This document shows positions 1 through 7,039 of a DNA stretch of 30,407 nt, piece after piece. The first letter of the stretch is position 1, and each line of letters starts with the position of its first letter. Both the position numbers and the translations under genes were made by a program. The stretch spans positions 1-30,407 of the forward strand of contig CABURR010000024.1 of assembly GCA_902493985.1 (NCBI GenBank), given 5' to 3'. The notes under the pieces are model-generated. The model was not told the origin of the DNA. It ran no database searches and saw only the letters and a program-made list of their open reading frames with translations. This DNA comes from an uncultured Collinsella sp. (GTDB lineage Bacteria; Actinomycetota; Coriobacteriia; Coriobacteriales; Coriobacteriaceae).

Positions 1-552
1 CCCAACCCTGACATGATCCTGCGCGATGGCGATATCATCTCCATCGATACGGGAGCCGTTGTCGACGGTTGGGTCGGCGATAACGCATGGACGTTTTTCG
101 TCGGCACCCCCACGCCCGAAGCCAAGGCTTTGTGTGAGGTCACGCGCGATTGCCTTAAGGCTGCCATCGAGCAGGCTGTTCCCGGTAACCATATCGGGGA
201 CGTCGGTTATGCCGTTCAGTCCCTCGCCGAGTCTCACGGTTACGGCGTGCTTCGTGATTATGTTGGCCATGGCATTGGCCGCGTGATGCACGAGGACCCC
301 AACGTTCCTAACTATGGAAAGAAGGGGAGGGGCGTTCGCCTCCAGGCCGGCATGGTCATTGCCATCGAGCCGATGGTTACGATGGGTTCCAACCATGTAA
401 GCACGGGCTCCGACGGTTGGATTGTTACGACCAACGACCACCTGCCCGCCGCGCACTATGAGAACACCGTCGCCATTACCAATGACGGTCCGGTGATTCT
501 CACCACGGATGCCCAAGGTGCTTGGTGTTCGCTCCAAGGCGGAGAAATGTAA
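1..552 (+). CDS. map: Methionine aminopeptidase type I, 3' part (5' end outside window)
   Basis: This enzyme removes the initiator methionine from nascent proteins in the cytosol. The reading frame is open from base 1, so the N-terminal part, including the substrate-binding His of the family, lies upstream of the window. Visible metal ligands match the type I family: the Asp of SIDTG, the Asp of GDNAWTF, the His of GHGIG, the Glu of IEPM and the Glu of YENTVAIT. The position directly upstream of infA is the usual one in Gram-positive ribosomal operons. The last codons and the TAA stop fall inside a long palindrome (544-672), so the final residues (GGEM) may have been supplied or altered by that element. 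The identification is secure. Confidence 0.96.
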   Translation, partial: PNPDMILRDGDIISIDTGAVVDGWVGDNAWTFFVGTPTPEAKALCEVTRDCLKAAIEQAVPGNHIGDVGYAVQSLAESHGYGVLRDYVGHGIGRVMHEDPNVPNYGKKGRGVRLQAGMVIAIEPMVTMGSNHVSTGSDGWIVTTNDHLPAAHYENTVAITNDGPVILTTDAQGAWCSLQGGEM

Positions 553-672
553 AAGTCGCCGCCCCCTGATGCCCAACCTCGCCTTTCAATTTCGAAGGCA
601 TGACCCCAAGGTCTATGCCTTCTCATTTCAAGGCGATCTTGGGCATCAGGGAACGGCTTTGTTTTACATTTC
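544..672. repeat. 129-bp near-complete palindrome overlapping the end of map (MITE-like or long hairpin)
   Basis: The two halves pair along most of the length. GAAATGTAAAA (544-554) pairs with TTTTACATTTC (662-672), CCTGATGCCCAA (565-576) with TTGGGCATCAGG (639-650), TCGCCTT (579-585) with AAGGCGA (630-636), GAAGGCAT (594-601) with ATGCCTTC (615-622), and GACC (602-605) with GGTC (610-613) around a CCAA loop. The left end contains the stop codon of map. The terminal inverted repeats and lack of coding capacity fit a palindromic miniature element. A structured RNA between map and infA is the alternative. There is no U-run typical of a terminator. Confidence 0.85.
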
Positions 673-716
673 AAATGTAACAAGTTCCACTTAGTTGTGG
701 AGCCATTACGAAGTTA

Positions 717-745
717 TTACGATGCGTGCATACGTGTTGTAGAAT
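717..745 (+). promoter_or_regulatory. Putative sigma-70-type promoter for infA-rpmJ-rpsM-rpsK-rpsD-rpoA-rplQ
   Basis: A -35-like TTACGA (717-722) and a -10-like TAGAAT (740-745) are separated by exactly 17 bp, about 40 bp before infA. It sits just after the palindrome that ends map, so the downstream genes could be transcribed independently of the spc operon. The call rests only on box similarity and spacing. Confidence 0.5.
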
Positions 746-784
746 ACTCAATCGCTGTCGTTTTCTAGAGAAAGATGATTGCTT

Positions 785-1003
785 GTGAAGAAGGAAGACG
801 CAATTGAGCTCGAGGGTACGGTAAAAGAGCCGCTGCCCAACGCCATGTTTAAGGTTGAGCTCGAGAACGGTCATTCGGTTCTGTGCAACATTTCTGGCAA
901 GATCCGAATGAATTACATCCGCATTCTCCCCGGTGACAGGGTTGTCGTGGAGCTTTCCCCGTACGACCTGACCCGCGGCCGCATCACCTATCGCTATAAA
1001 TAG
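785..1003 (+). CDS. infA: Translation initiation factor IF-1
   Basis: IF-1 binds the 30S A site during initiation. The 72-residue protein is a single OB fold and aligns along its length with bacterial IF-1: KKEDAIELEGTV at the N-terminus, ELENGH and ISGKIRMNYIRI in the middle, and VELSPYDLTRGRI at the C-terminus. I chose GTG at 785 because it gives M-K-K-E-D, matching M-A-K-E-D of other IF-1 proteins. A TTG at 779 would add two residues and lies nearer the AGAGAAAG ribosome binding site (767-774). It lies between map and rpmJ, as usual. Confidence 0.95.
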   Translation: MKKEDAIELEGTVKEPLPNAMFKVELENGHSVLCNISGKIRMNYIRILPGDRVVVELSPYDLTRGRITYRYK

Positions 1004-1028
1004 CGGCACGCATACACGCACTCCATTT

Positions 1029-1104
1029 CCGGCTGCAGGCTTAGCTCAACCTACGGTCGGATTGTGTGTGAAGACCAGCCATAGTTTTAAACGCCTGCGG
1101 CTGG
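1029..1104 (+). promoter_or_regulatory. Candidate structured leader between infA and rpmJ
   Basis: CCGGCTGCAGGC (1029-1040) can pair with GCCTGCGGCTGG (1093-1104) over 12 positions counting G-U pairs. It encloses about 50 nt that contain a possible GGTC/GACC helix. The 150-nt infA-rpmJ gap is long for this operon. No U-run follows, so it does not look like a terminator. It could be a translational control or processing element. Function is not known. Confidence 0.4.
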
Positions 1105-1153
1105 GCGAGTAGATAGTAGGGAAGTAGTTTGAGCGCTACCGAAAGGAAGAACG

Positions 1154-1267
1154 ATGAAGGTACGTCCTTCGGTCAAGAAGATGTGCGATAAGTGCAAAAT
1201 CATTAGGCGCCATGGCAAGGTCCTCGTCATTTGCGAGAACCCCCGTCATAAGCAGCGTCAGGGTTAA
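1154..1267 (+). CDS. rpmJ: 50S ribosomal protein L36
   Basis: This 37-residue protein of the large subunit begins MKVRPSVKKMC. It carries the zinc-binding set Cys11, Cys14, Cys27 and His32, so it is the zinc-containing C+ form. The ATG at 1154 follows AAAGGAAG at proper spacing. It lies 14 bp upstream of rpsM, the standard order infA-rpmJ-rpsM. Size and residues match the family exactly. Confidence 0.97.
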   Translation: MKVRPSVKKMCDKCKIIRRHGKVLVICENPRHKQRQG

Positions 1268-1281
1268 GAGAGGAGACTACG

Positions 1282-1656
1282 TTGGCCCGTATTAATGGTG
1301 TCGACCTCCCGCGTGAGAAGCGCGTTGAGATCGGTCTGACCTACATTTACGGCATCGGCCGCACCACTGCGACGAAGATCTGCGTCGAGTGCAACGTTAA
1401 CGTGGATACGCGCGTTAAGGACCTCACCGAGGATGAGGTTAACGCCATCCGCGATTATATCGATAAGAACCAGATCATGGTTGAGGGCGACCTCCGCCGT
1501 GAGCGCAACCAGAACGTCAAGCGCCTTATGGACATCGGCTGCAACCGCGGCCTTCGTCACCGCAAGGGCCTCCCGGTCCGCGGCCAGCGCACCCACACTA
1601 ACGCTCGTACCCGCAAGGGCCCGAAGCGTCAGATCGGTGCTAAGAAGAAGAAATAA
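1282..1656 (+). CDS. rpsM: 30S ribosomal protein S13
   Basis: S13 sits in the head of the small subunit and contacts the P-site tRNA and the large subunit through bridge B1. The 124-residue protein begins ARINGVDLPREKRVEIGLTYIYGIG, carries the helix-two-turn-helix region, GCNRGLRHRKGLPVRGQRT and a basic C-terminal tail (ending GAKKKK). The start is TTG at 1282, preceded by an AGAGGAGA binding site. A later start would cut the conserved N-terminus. The gene is followed after 14 bp by rpsK. Confidence 0.97.
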   Translation: MARINGVDLPREKRVEIGLTYIYGIGRTTATKICVECNVNVDTRVKDLTEDEVNAIRDYIDKNQIMVEGDLRRERNQNVKRLMDIGCNRGLRHRKGLPVRGQRTHTNARTRKGPKRQIGAKKKK

Positions 1657-1670
1657 GGAGCGCTAGATAG

Positions 1671-2075
1671 ATGGCTACTGCTAAGAAGAACGTTCGCGCT
1701 GCCCGTCTGAAGCGCGCGGACCGTAAGAACATTTCCGTGGGCCAGGCTCACATTCGTTCTACGTTCAACAACACGATCGTTTCGATCACCGATCCCCAGG
1801 GCAACGTCATTTCCTGGAAGTCGGCTGGCCAGGTGGGCTTCAAGGGCTCCCGTAAGTCCACGCCGTTCGCTGCCCAGATGGCTGCCGAGGCTGCTGCCAA
1901 GCAGGCCATGGAGCACGGTATGAAGAAGGTTTCCGTCTTCGTCAAGGGCCCCGGCTCCGGTCGTGAGACCGCCATCCGCTCCCTCCAGGCTGCTGGCCTC
2001 GAGGTCTCGAGCATCCAGGACAAGACCCCCATTCCGCACAACGGCTGCCGCCCCAAGAAGCGTCGCCGCGTGTAA
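1671..2075 (+). CDS. rpsK: 30S ribosomal protein S11
   Basis: S11 is a platform protein of the small subunit near the mRNA exit. The 134-residue protein shows conserved blocks GQAHIRSTFNNTIVSITD, GNVISWKSAG, GFKGSRKSTPFAAQMAAE and VKGPGSGRETAIRSLQAAG, then DKTPIPHNGCRPKKRRRV at the end. The ATG at 1671 follows AAGGAG. The position between rpsM and rpsD is canonical. Confidence 0.98.
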   Translation: MATAKKNVRAARLKRADRKNISVGQAHIRSTFNNTIVSITDPQGNVISWKSAGQVGFKGSRKSTPFAAQMAAEAAAKQAMEHGMKKVSVFVKGPGSGRETAIRSLQAAGLEVSSIQDKTPIPHNGCRPKKRRRV

Positions 2076-2094
2076 CTGAAAGGATCGTATCAAT

Positions 2095-2691
2095 ATGGCA
2101 ATCGACAGGACTCCTGTTCTTAAGCGCTGCCGTCAGCTCGGGATCGATCCCGCTGAGCTCGGTTACAGCAGCAAGAAGGAATCTATCCGTCAGCCCAAGC
2201 GCCGTCGCAAGGAATCTGAGTACGGCATGCAGCTGCGCGAGAAGCAGAAGGTCAAGTTCATCTATGGCGTTCTGGAGAAGCAGTTCCACGGCTACTTCAA
2301 CAAGGCCCGTAAGATGAACGGCGTCACCGGTGAGAACCTCATGATCATCCTTGAGTCTCGCCTCGACAACGTCGTCTTCCGTCTTGGCTTCGCCCGCACC
2401 CGCAAAGAGGCTCGTCAGTCCGTCCGTCACGGTCACTTCACCGTGAACGGCAAGCGCGTGGACATCCCGTCCTACCGCGTCAAGGCCGGCGACGTCGTCG
2501 CTGTCGGCGAGAAGTTCCGTGACCTCCTCCCCATCAAGGAGGCTCTGATTTCCTCCGAGCGCTTTGAGGTCCCTGGCTGGCTCGAGGTCGATATCGAGAA
2601 GCTGTCTGGTAACGTGCTCGCTCTGCCGACGCGTGAGCAGATCAGCGGTGATATCAACGAGCAGCTCATCGTCGAGCTCTACTCTAAGTAG
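2095..2691 (+). CDS. rpsD: 30S ribosomal protein S4
   Basis: S4 nucleates 16S rRNA 5' domain assembly, and in many bacteria it also regulates its own operon. The 198-residue protein has the N-terminal S4 region (GYSSKKESIRQPKRRRK) and an S4 RNA-binding domain from about residue 88 (ESRLDNVVFRLGFARTRKEARQSVRHGHFTVNG). It has only one N-terminal cysteine, so it is the zinc-free form. The ATG follows GAAAGGATCG. It lies between rpsK and rpoA, as in Gram-positive alpha operons. Confidence 0.97.
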   Translation: MAIDRTPVLKRCRQLGIDPAELGYSSKKESIRQPKRRRKESEYGMQLREKQKVKFIYGVLEKQFHGYFNKARKMNGVTGENLMIILESRLDNVVFRLGFARTRKEARQSVRHGHFTVNGKRVDIPSYRVKAGDVVAVGEKFRDLLPIKEALISSERFEVPGWLEVDIEKLSGNVLALPTREQISGDINEQLIVELYSK

Positions 2692-2723
2692 TCCATCCGG
2701 GCTGCTGAGGCTGGAGGTAATAC

Positions 2724-3665
2724 ATGTCAGAATTCATTAGGCCTCAGGTTCAGGTCGAAGAGATCAACGAGACGTCTGCTCGTGTCTCCGTCGAGCCGCT
2801 CGAGCGTGGCTACGGCGATACGCTGGGTAACTCCCTTCGTCGCGTTCTTCTGTCCTCGCTCGAGGGTGCCGCCGTCGAGGCTATTCAGATCGATGGTGCG
2901 CAGCACGAGTTCATGACCATCCCTAACATGGTCGAGGATGTCACCGACATCGTCCTGAATGTCAAAGGTCTTGTCTTCAGGGCTCTCGGCACGACCGACG
3001 AGGCGACCGCCACCATCTCGGTTGACGGCCCCTGCGAGGTCACCGGTGCGGACTTCTTTATTCCGTCCGAGTTTGAGCTGGTCAACCCCGAGCAGCACAT
3101 TGCTACGCTCACCGAGGGTGGCCATCTCACCATGAGCATGCGCATCGGCTATGGCCGCGGCTATGTTTCTGGCGAGGCCAACAAGCGCGACAACGATCCC
3201 ATCGGTGTGATCCACGTCGACTCGCTGTACTCGCCGGTTTCCCGTTGCGCCAAGCTCGTTGAGGCTTGCCGTGTCGGTCAGCACACCGACTACGACCGCC
3301 TTGTCCTCGAGATCGAGACCAACGGCTCCATCGCCCCGCGCGACGCCGTGGTCCAGGCTGCCAATATCATCAACCAGCATATGGCCGCCTTTATGAACCT
3401 TGCCGAGACCCCCGAGGTCGAGGAGGAGGCTTCGATCTTCGCTCCCGAGGTCACCAACGACAACGCTGAGCTGGACAAGCAGATCGAGGATCTGGACCTT
3501 TCCGTCCGTTCCTACAACTGCCTTAAGCGCGCCAGCATTCACTCGGTCCGTCAGCTCGTTGAGTTCTCGGAGAACGATCTGCTCAACATCCGTAACTTCG
3601 GTGTTAAGTCGATCGAGGAAGTGAAGGACAAGCTTGAGTCCATGGGCCTGAGCCTGAAGGCTTAA
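2724..3665 (+). CDS. rpoA: DNA-directed RNA polymerase subunit alpha
   Basis: The alpha subunit dimerises to seed assembly of core RNA polymerase and contacts activators and UP elements through its C-terminal domain. The 313-residue protein has the N-terminal domain (EPLERGYGDTLGNSLRRVLLSSLEGAAV, roughly 1-230), an acidic linker near 232-250, and a C-terminal helix-hairpin domain (SVRSYNCLKRASIHSVRQL and LLNIRNFGVKSIEEV). The ATG follows GGAGG with 6-7 bp spacing. Length and gene order are normal. Confidence 0.98.
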   Translation: MSEFIRPQVQVEEINETSARVSVEPLERGYGDTLGNSLRRVLLSSLEGAAVEAIQIDGAQHEFMTIPNMVEDVTDIVLNVKGLVFRALGTTDEATATISVDGPCEVTGADFFIPSEFELVNPEQHIATLTEGGHLTMSMRIGYGRGYVSGEANKRDNDPIGVIHVDSLYSPVSRCAKLVEACRVGQHTDYDRLVLEIETNGSIAPRDAVVQAANIINQHMAAFMNLAETPEVEEEASIFAPEVTNDNAELDKQIEDLDLSVRSYNCLKRASIHSVRQLVEFSENDLLNIRNFGVKSIEEVKDKLESMGLSLKA

Positions 3666-3695
3666 TGCTTCGCATATTTGAGGAGAAACTAGACC

Positions 3696-4163
3696 ATGCG
3701 TCACAACGTTAAGAAGGGCCTGAAGCTCGGCACCGATGCGAGCCACACCAAGGCCATGAAGAAGAGCCTTGCTAAGGCCCTCTTCGAGAACGACCGCATC
3801 AAGACCACCGAGACCCGCGCTAAGGCGCTGCGTTCGGTCGTCGACCCGATCATCACTTGGGCCAAGAAGGGCGACCTGCACTCTCGTCGTCTGGCTATCG
3901 CCAAGCTCGGCGATAAGCAGCTCGTTGCCGAGATCTTCGACAAGGCTGCCCAGGGCATGTGGCAGGACCGCAACGGCGGTTATACCCGCATCATGAAGCT
4001 CGGCAACCGCAAGGGCGACAACGCTCCCATCGTTATCATGGAGCTCGTCACCGAGCCTTGCACGCCTAAGGCCAAGAAGGCTGCTCCGGCCCCCAAGAAG
4101 GCTGCTGCTCCCAAGAAGGTCGAGGCCGTCGAGGAGGCTCCTGCTGAGGAGACCGCTGAGTAG
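3696..4163 (+). CDS. rplQ: 50S ribosomal protein L17 with a low-complexity C-terminal tail
   Basis: L17 binds near the peptide exit tunnel of the large subunit. The first about 120 residues carry the family core (RHNVKKGLKLGTDASHTKAM, TTETRAKALRSVVDPIITWAKKGDLHSRRLA, NGGYTRIMKLGNRKGDNAPI). The remaining about 35 residues are a Lys/Ala/Pro stretch that turns acidic (ending EEAPAEETAE). Such tails are seen in some actinobacterial L17 proteins. The gene follows rpoA closely and ends just before the operon terminator. Confidence 0.97.
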   Translation: MRHNVKKGLKLGTDASHTKAMKKSLAKALFENDRIKTTETRAKALRSVVDPIITWAKKGDLHSRRLAIAKLGDKQLVAEIFDKAAQGMWQDRNGGYTRIMKLGNRKGDNAPIVIMELVTEPCTPKAKKAAPAPKKAAAPKKVEAVEEAPAEETAE

Positions 4164-4189
4164 ACAATCCGTCTGCATAGGCTATATTC

Positions 4190-4220
4190 GAGGGGTACGT
4201 TCGCGTACCCCTCTTTTTTT
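4190..4220 (+). terminator. Intrinsic terminator of the alpha operon
   Basis: GAGGGGTACG (4190-4199) and CGTACCCCTC (4204-4213) form a perfect 10-bp stem around a TTCG tetraloop, followed by a run of Ts. It lies 26 bp after the rplQ stop codon and before truA. Confidence 0.95.
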
Positions 4221-4255
4221 GTCGCGATACCGTTACTTGTTTGTTGGGAGCGCCC

Positions 4256-5080
4256 ATGACTGCGCCGTCTGATTTCAATTTGACCCCCGAGCTTGACGCC
4301 ACGCTCGTATTTCGCGTGGCCTATGATGGCTCGTCGTATAGCGGATTTGCCGAGCAGCCGGGACAGACGACGGTTGCGGGTGAGCTGCGTCGAGCCATCG
4401 AGACGCTGCTTCGCCGTCCGATCGATCTGACGTGCGCAGGTCGTACCGATGCCGGCGTGCATGCCGTGGCTCAGTACATCAGCGTGCCCGTAACGGACGC
4501 TGAGCTCGCCCTTACGCGCCGTAGGTGGCTGCGGGCTATGGATGCCCTGCTGCCTAAAGATATCGCCATAAACGAGGTCTACAGGGCCCGTAAGGGCTTT
4601 TCTGCACGCTTTGACGCGCGTTCCCGTACGTATACGTACCGTATTGCCGATCGCGATGCGCGCCCCGTGCTGTCCCGTGGTGCCGTGTGGTGGCATCGCT
4701 ATCCCTTGGACGTCGAGGCCATGTCTGCGGCCTGTCCCGCGCTTTTGGGCGAGCAGGACTTTAAGAGCTTTTGCAAGGTCGCCTCTGCCGTGGGCAAGCC
4801 TACGCACCGCTGCGTGATGCGGGCCGAGTTTGGCCATGAGGTTGCGTTTGGCGAGGAAATCCTGACGTTTACCATCGAGGGCAATGCGTTTCTGCATTCG
4901 ATGGTCCGTACGATCGTTGGCACGCTTGTCGAGATTGGCATGCATCGCCGTAAACCCGAGTGGATGCGCGAGGTCATCGATGCTTGCGATCGTACCGCTG
5001 CGGGCCCCACGGCTCCTGCCTGCGGCCTTACGTTTATGGGCGTGGATTACGATCCCGCCGAGCTTGTCGTGCTCGACTAG
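4256..5080 (+). CDS. truA: tRNA pseudouridine(38-40) synthase
   Basis: TruA isomerises uridines 38-40 in the tRNA anticodon arm. The 274-residue protein has the motif AGRTDAGVHA with catalytic Asp65, plus FSARFDARSRTYTYRI, an SFCKVAS-type block and FLHSMVRTIVGTLVEIG, typical of the family. I chose ATG at 4256, preceded by GGGAG, over TTG at 4241. The first beta strand (LVFRVAYDGSSYSGF) starts near residue 17 either way. It follows rplQ after a terminator, a common order, and may use its own promoter. Confidence 0.95.
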   Translation: MTAPSDFNLTPELDATLVFRVAYDGSSYSGFAEQPGQTTVAGELRRAIETLLRRPIDLTCAGRTDAGVHAVAQYISVPVTDAELALTRRRWLRAMDALLPKDIAINEVYRARKGFSARFDARSRTYTYRIADRDARPVLSRGAVWWHRYPLDVEAMSAACPALLGEQDFKSFCKVASAVGKPTHRCVMRAEFGHEVAFGEEILTFTIEGNAFLHSMVRTIVGTLVEIGMHRRKPEWMREVIDACDRTAAGPTAPACGLTFMGVDYDPAELVVLD

Positions 5081-5241
5081 GGGAGGGCTTGACGCGCCGT
5101 TCGTCGGCATCTGTCATCTGTGGGCTGCGCGTGTGCAACATCTGTTCTTGGCGTGCAGTGCAACCGGTGTCTCATTGCTTTTATTTATGGGGTGTACCAT
5201 GAACCACGGTTTGATTCATTGCTGTCGAGAGGACGGATAAC

Positions 5242-6282
5242 TTGGTTCGACGTGGCTCGCATCCGCGACTTTCGGTGATCCTTGTGGTAGAAGGTTCGCC
5301 CAGCTATGCGATGCGTGCGCTCGAGAGTATCCAGAACCAAGACCTCTACGATTTGCAGATTGTCGTTGTCTGCCGCGATGCTGCGCCCGGTGTGCGCCAT
5401 TCGCTTCAGGTTGCTGCCGACAGGGACATCCATATTGATTTGATTGACGTCGAGGACGCGAAGCGCGGTGCTTGCCTTCGTGCCGGTTTTGCTGCCTCGC
5501 GTGGCTCTCAAATCATCGCTATGAACGCCGATGAGTGGTTTGCTCCGCAGTCCCTTTCCAAGATGGTCGATATCGCGTGCGATACTGCGGCAGACATAGT
5601 GTTCCCCACGGTGTCGCTCGACCGCTATGATGCACATCGAGAGCGCCATTCGCGCGTCTTGAATGTTGCCCCTATTGTCATTGAAGACAAGTCTTCGATG
5701 GTGAGCGGGCTGTCCCAGTTGATTTTAGGCGGCCTAGTCGCTCAGACCTCTGGCGTGATGTACAGCCGCTCGCTGTTTGAGGCATGCCTTTTGTGCGACA
5801 AGGTGTTTCGCACAGTTGGGTTTATGGCGTGCGCGCTCTCGCGGGCGCAGTGCGTCTCCGGCTGCGGCGACGCTTGTTTCCACGCCGCGGCACCTAAGCT
5901 TACAGATGCCTTTGATCCCACCATGTATGCCAAGGTATCCGATGACATCCGAGCACTCGACGAGCTTGCGGACTCACTCTCGGAAGCAGATAGCGGTGGT
6001 CGGCTCAAGCTGGCAAGCCAAAAGTTCTACTTTGCCGGACTGGTCGCCTGCATCGAGAATTTGTGCCTGAGCCCGCATGGGTTGTCGTCAATCGAGCGTT
6101 CCGCCCGCATGCGTGATATGCTCGATGCGCCTCGAACCCGTCAGATGGTCGCCGCGCTCAAGGACAACCATCGGGGACTGGGTCTGTTGTTTGGGCCGAT
6201 TGCCAGCGCCAAGCCCGCGCGCTGCGTGATGTGTACGCATCTGGCAGCTTTTCTTAACCGGACGGGCGCAAAAACCGCCTAA
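5242..6282 (+). CDS. Glycosyltransferase family 2-like protein
   Basis: The N-terminal about 110 residues resemble a GT-A fold: LSVILVVEGSPSYAMRALESI (first strand and helix), LQIVVVCRDAAPG, then AASRGSQIIAMNADEWFAP, which matches the spot where family 2 enzymes have their metal-binding Asp-x-Asp. Here the first Asp is Asn (NADEW), so the motif is imperfect. The remaining about 230 residues are helical, rich in Cys, and not recognised. There is no signal peptide or membrane segment. The start is TTG at 5242 behind GAGAGGA. The donor and acceptor cannot be inferred. It stands alone between truA and argR. Confidence 0.65.
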   Translation: MVRRGSHPRLSVILVVEGSPSYAMRALESIQNQDLYDLQIVVVCRDAAPGVRHSLQVAADRDIHIDLIDVEDAKRGACLRAGFAASRGSQIIAMNADEWFAPQSLSKMVDIACDTAADIVFPTVSLDRYDAHRERHSRVLNVAPIVIEDKSSMVSGLSQLILGGLVAQTSGVMYSRSLFEACLLCDKVFRTVGFMACALSRAQCVSGCGDACFHAAAPKLTDAFDPTMYAKVSDDIRALDELADSLSEADSGGRLKLASQKFYFAGLVACIENLCLSPHGLSSIERSARMRDMLDAPRTRQMVAALKDNHRGLGLLFGPIASAKPARCVMCTHLAAFLNRTGAKTA

Positions 6283-6414
6283 ACGGCTCATTACGAAACA
6301 AACTTGCATAGAATTGTTTCGAAATGCGTTCTTATACACAAAAGCCTTCAAATAGCGTTAAACTATTCAATCACTGATTGATTGTCTCCGCCATCTTTTG
6401 GAGAGAGGGTTTGT

Positions 6415-6852
6415 ATGGCTAAAAAACGCAATGGGCGCCAGGATGCCATTAGAGATATTGTGCGCAATAAGGACGTCCGTACGCAGCGCGTGCTGGTCGA
6501 TGAGCTCCGTGCTATGGGCTTTGATTGCACGCAGGCGACTGTCTCTCGCGATATTGCCGATATGGGGCTGCGTAAGCTCCCTGAGGGCATCTATGTTCTG
6601 GCAGAGGACCTGCACCTGCAGCGTATGGTTTCCGAGCTCGTTACGGGCGTTCTGCGTACCGATAATCTGGTTATGATCAAGGCTCAGCCTGGCACGGCTT
6701 CCGGCATCGCCGCCGCCGTTGATGCGGCAGAGTTGCCCGATGTGCTTGGCTCGCTTGCCGGCAACGATACGATTTTGGTCATTGCCCAGACGGCCGAGGA
6801 CGGCGAGCGTCTCGAGGCGCTGATCAATAAGCTGAGCAATTCTCGCAAGTAG
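6415..6852 (+). CDS. argR: Arginine repressor ArgR
   Basis: ArgR is a hexameric regulator of arginine metabolism genes. The 145-residue protein has the N-terminal winged helix (TQRVLVDELRAMGFDCTQ, then ATVSRDIADMGLRKL) and the C-terminal oligomerisation and arginine-binding domain (KAQPGTASGIAAAVD and LGSLAGNDTILV). In E. coli the equivalent of GND is GDD, so one arginine-contacting Asp is Asn here. The ATG at 6415 follows GGAGAGAGG; an upstream GTG or ATG would add 11 residues without support. No arginine biosynthesis genes are next to it. Confidence 0.93.
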   Translation: MAKKRNGRQDAIRDIVRNKDVRTQRVLVDELRAMGFDCTQATVSRDIADMGLRKLPEGIYVLAEDLHLQRMVSELVTGVLRTDNLVMIKAQPGTASGIAAAVDAAELPDVLGSLAGNDTILVIAQTAEDGERLEALINKLSNSRK

Positions 6853-6903
6853 GCGTGCGGGTCGTGAGCTCGGCTCTGTGCGCGCTGACATCGTGGCTTG
6901 TAA

Positions 6904-6935
6904 GGGGTATCGACGTTGGTCGGTACCCCCTTTTT
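6904..6935 (+). terminator. Intrinsic terminator of argR
   Basis: GGGGTATCGAC (6904-6914) pairs with GTCGGTACCCC (6919-6929) with one G-U pair around GTTG, followed by T5. It lies about 50 bp after argR. Confidence 0.9.
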
Positions 6936-6976
6936 GTTTGCCGGTATAAAGACCGCCCACCAGGTCGCTTCAAACT

Positions 6977-7017
6977 AAAAGGCCCCCGAGCAGTTTAATA
7001 AGCTGCTCGGGGGCCTT
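6977..7017 (-). terminator. Intrinsic terminator of the penicillin-binding protein gene
   Basis: AAGGCCCCCGAGCAG (6979-6993) and CTGCTCGGGGGCCTT (7003-7017) form a perfect 15-bp stem. On the minus strand the stem is followed by a T-rich run, 23 bp after the stop codon of the minus-strand gene. It may also work from the other side for argR. Confidence 0.92.
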
Positions 7018-7039
7018 GTTGCATATGGCTGGATGATTT

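Noticed and set aside
2727..4178. Minus-strand open frame of 483 codons
   Set aside because: It is antisense to rpoA and rplQ, which are certain. Its Leu/Val/Asp-rich composition is that of a codon-bias shadow.
3980..5110. Minus-strand open frame of 376 codons
   Set aside because: It crosses the rplQ terminator and is antisense to truA, with no motifs.
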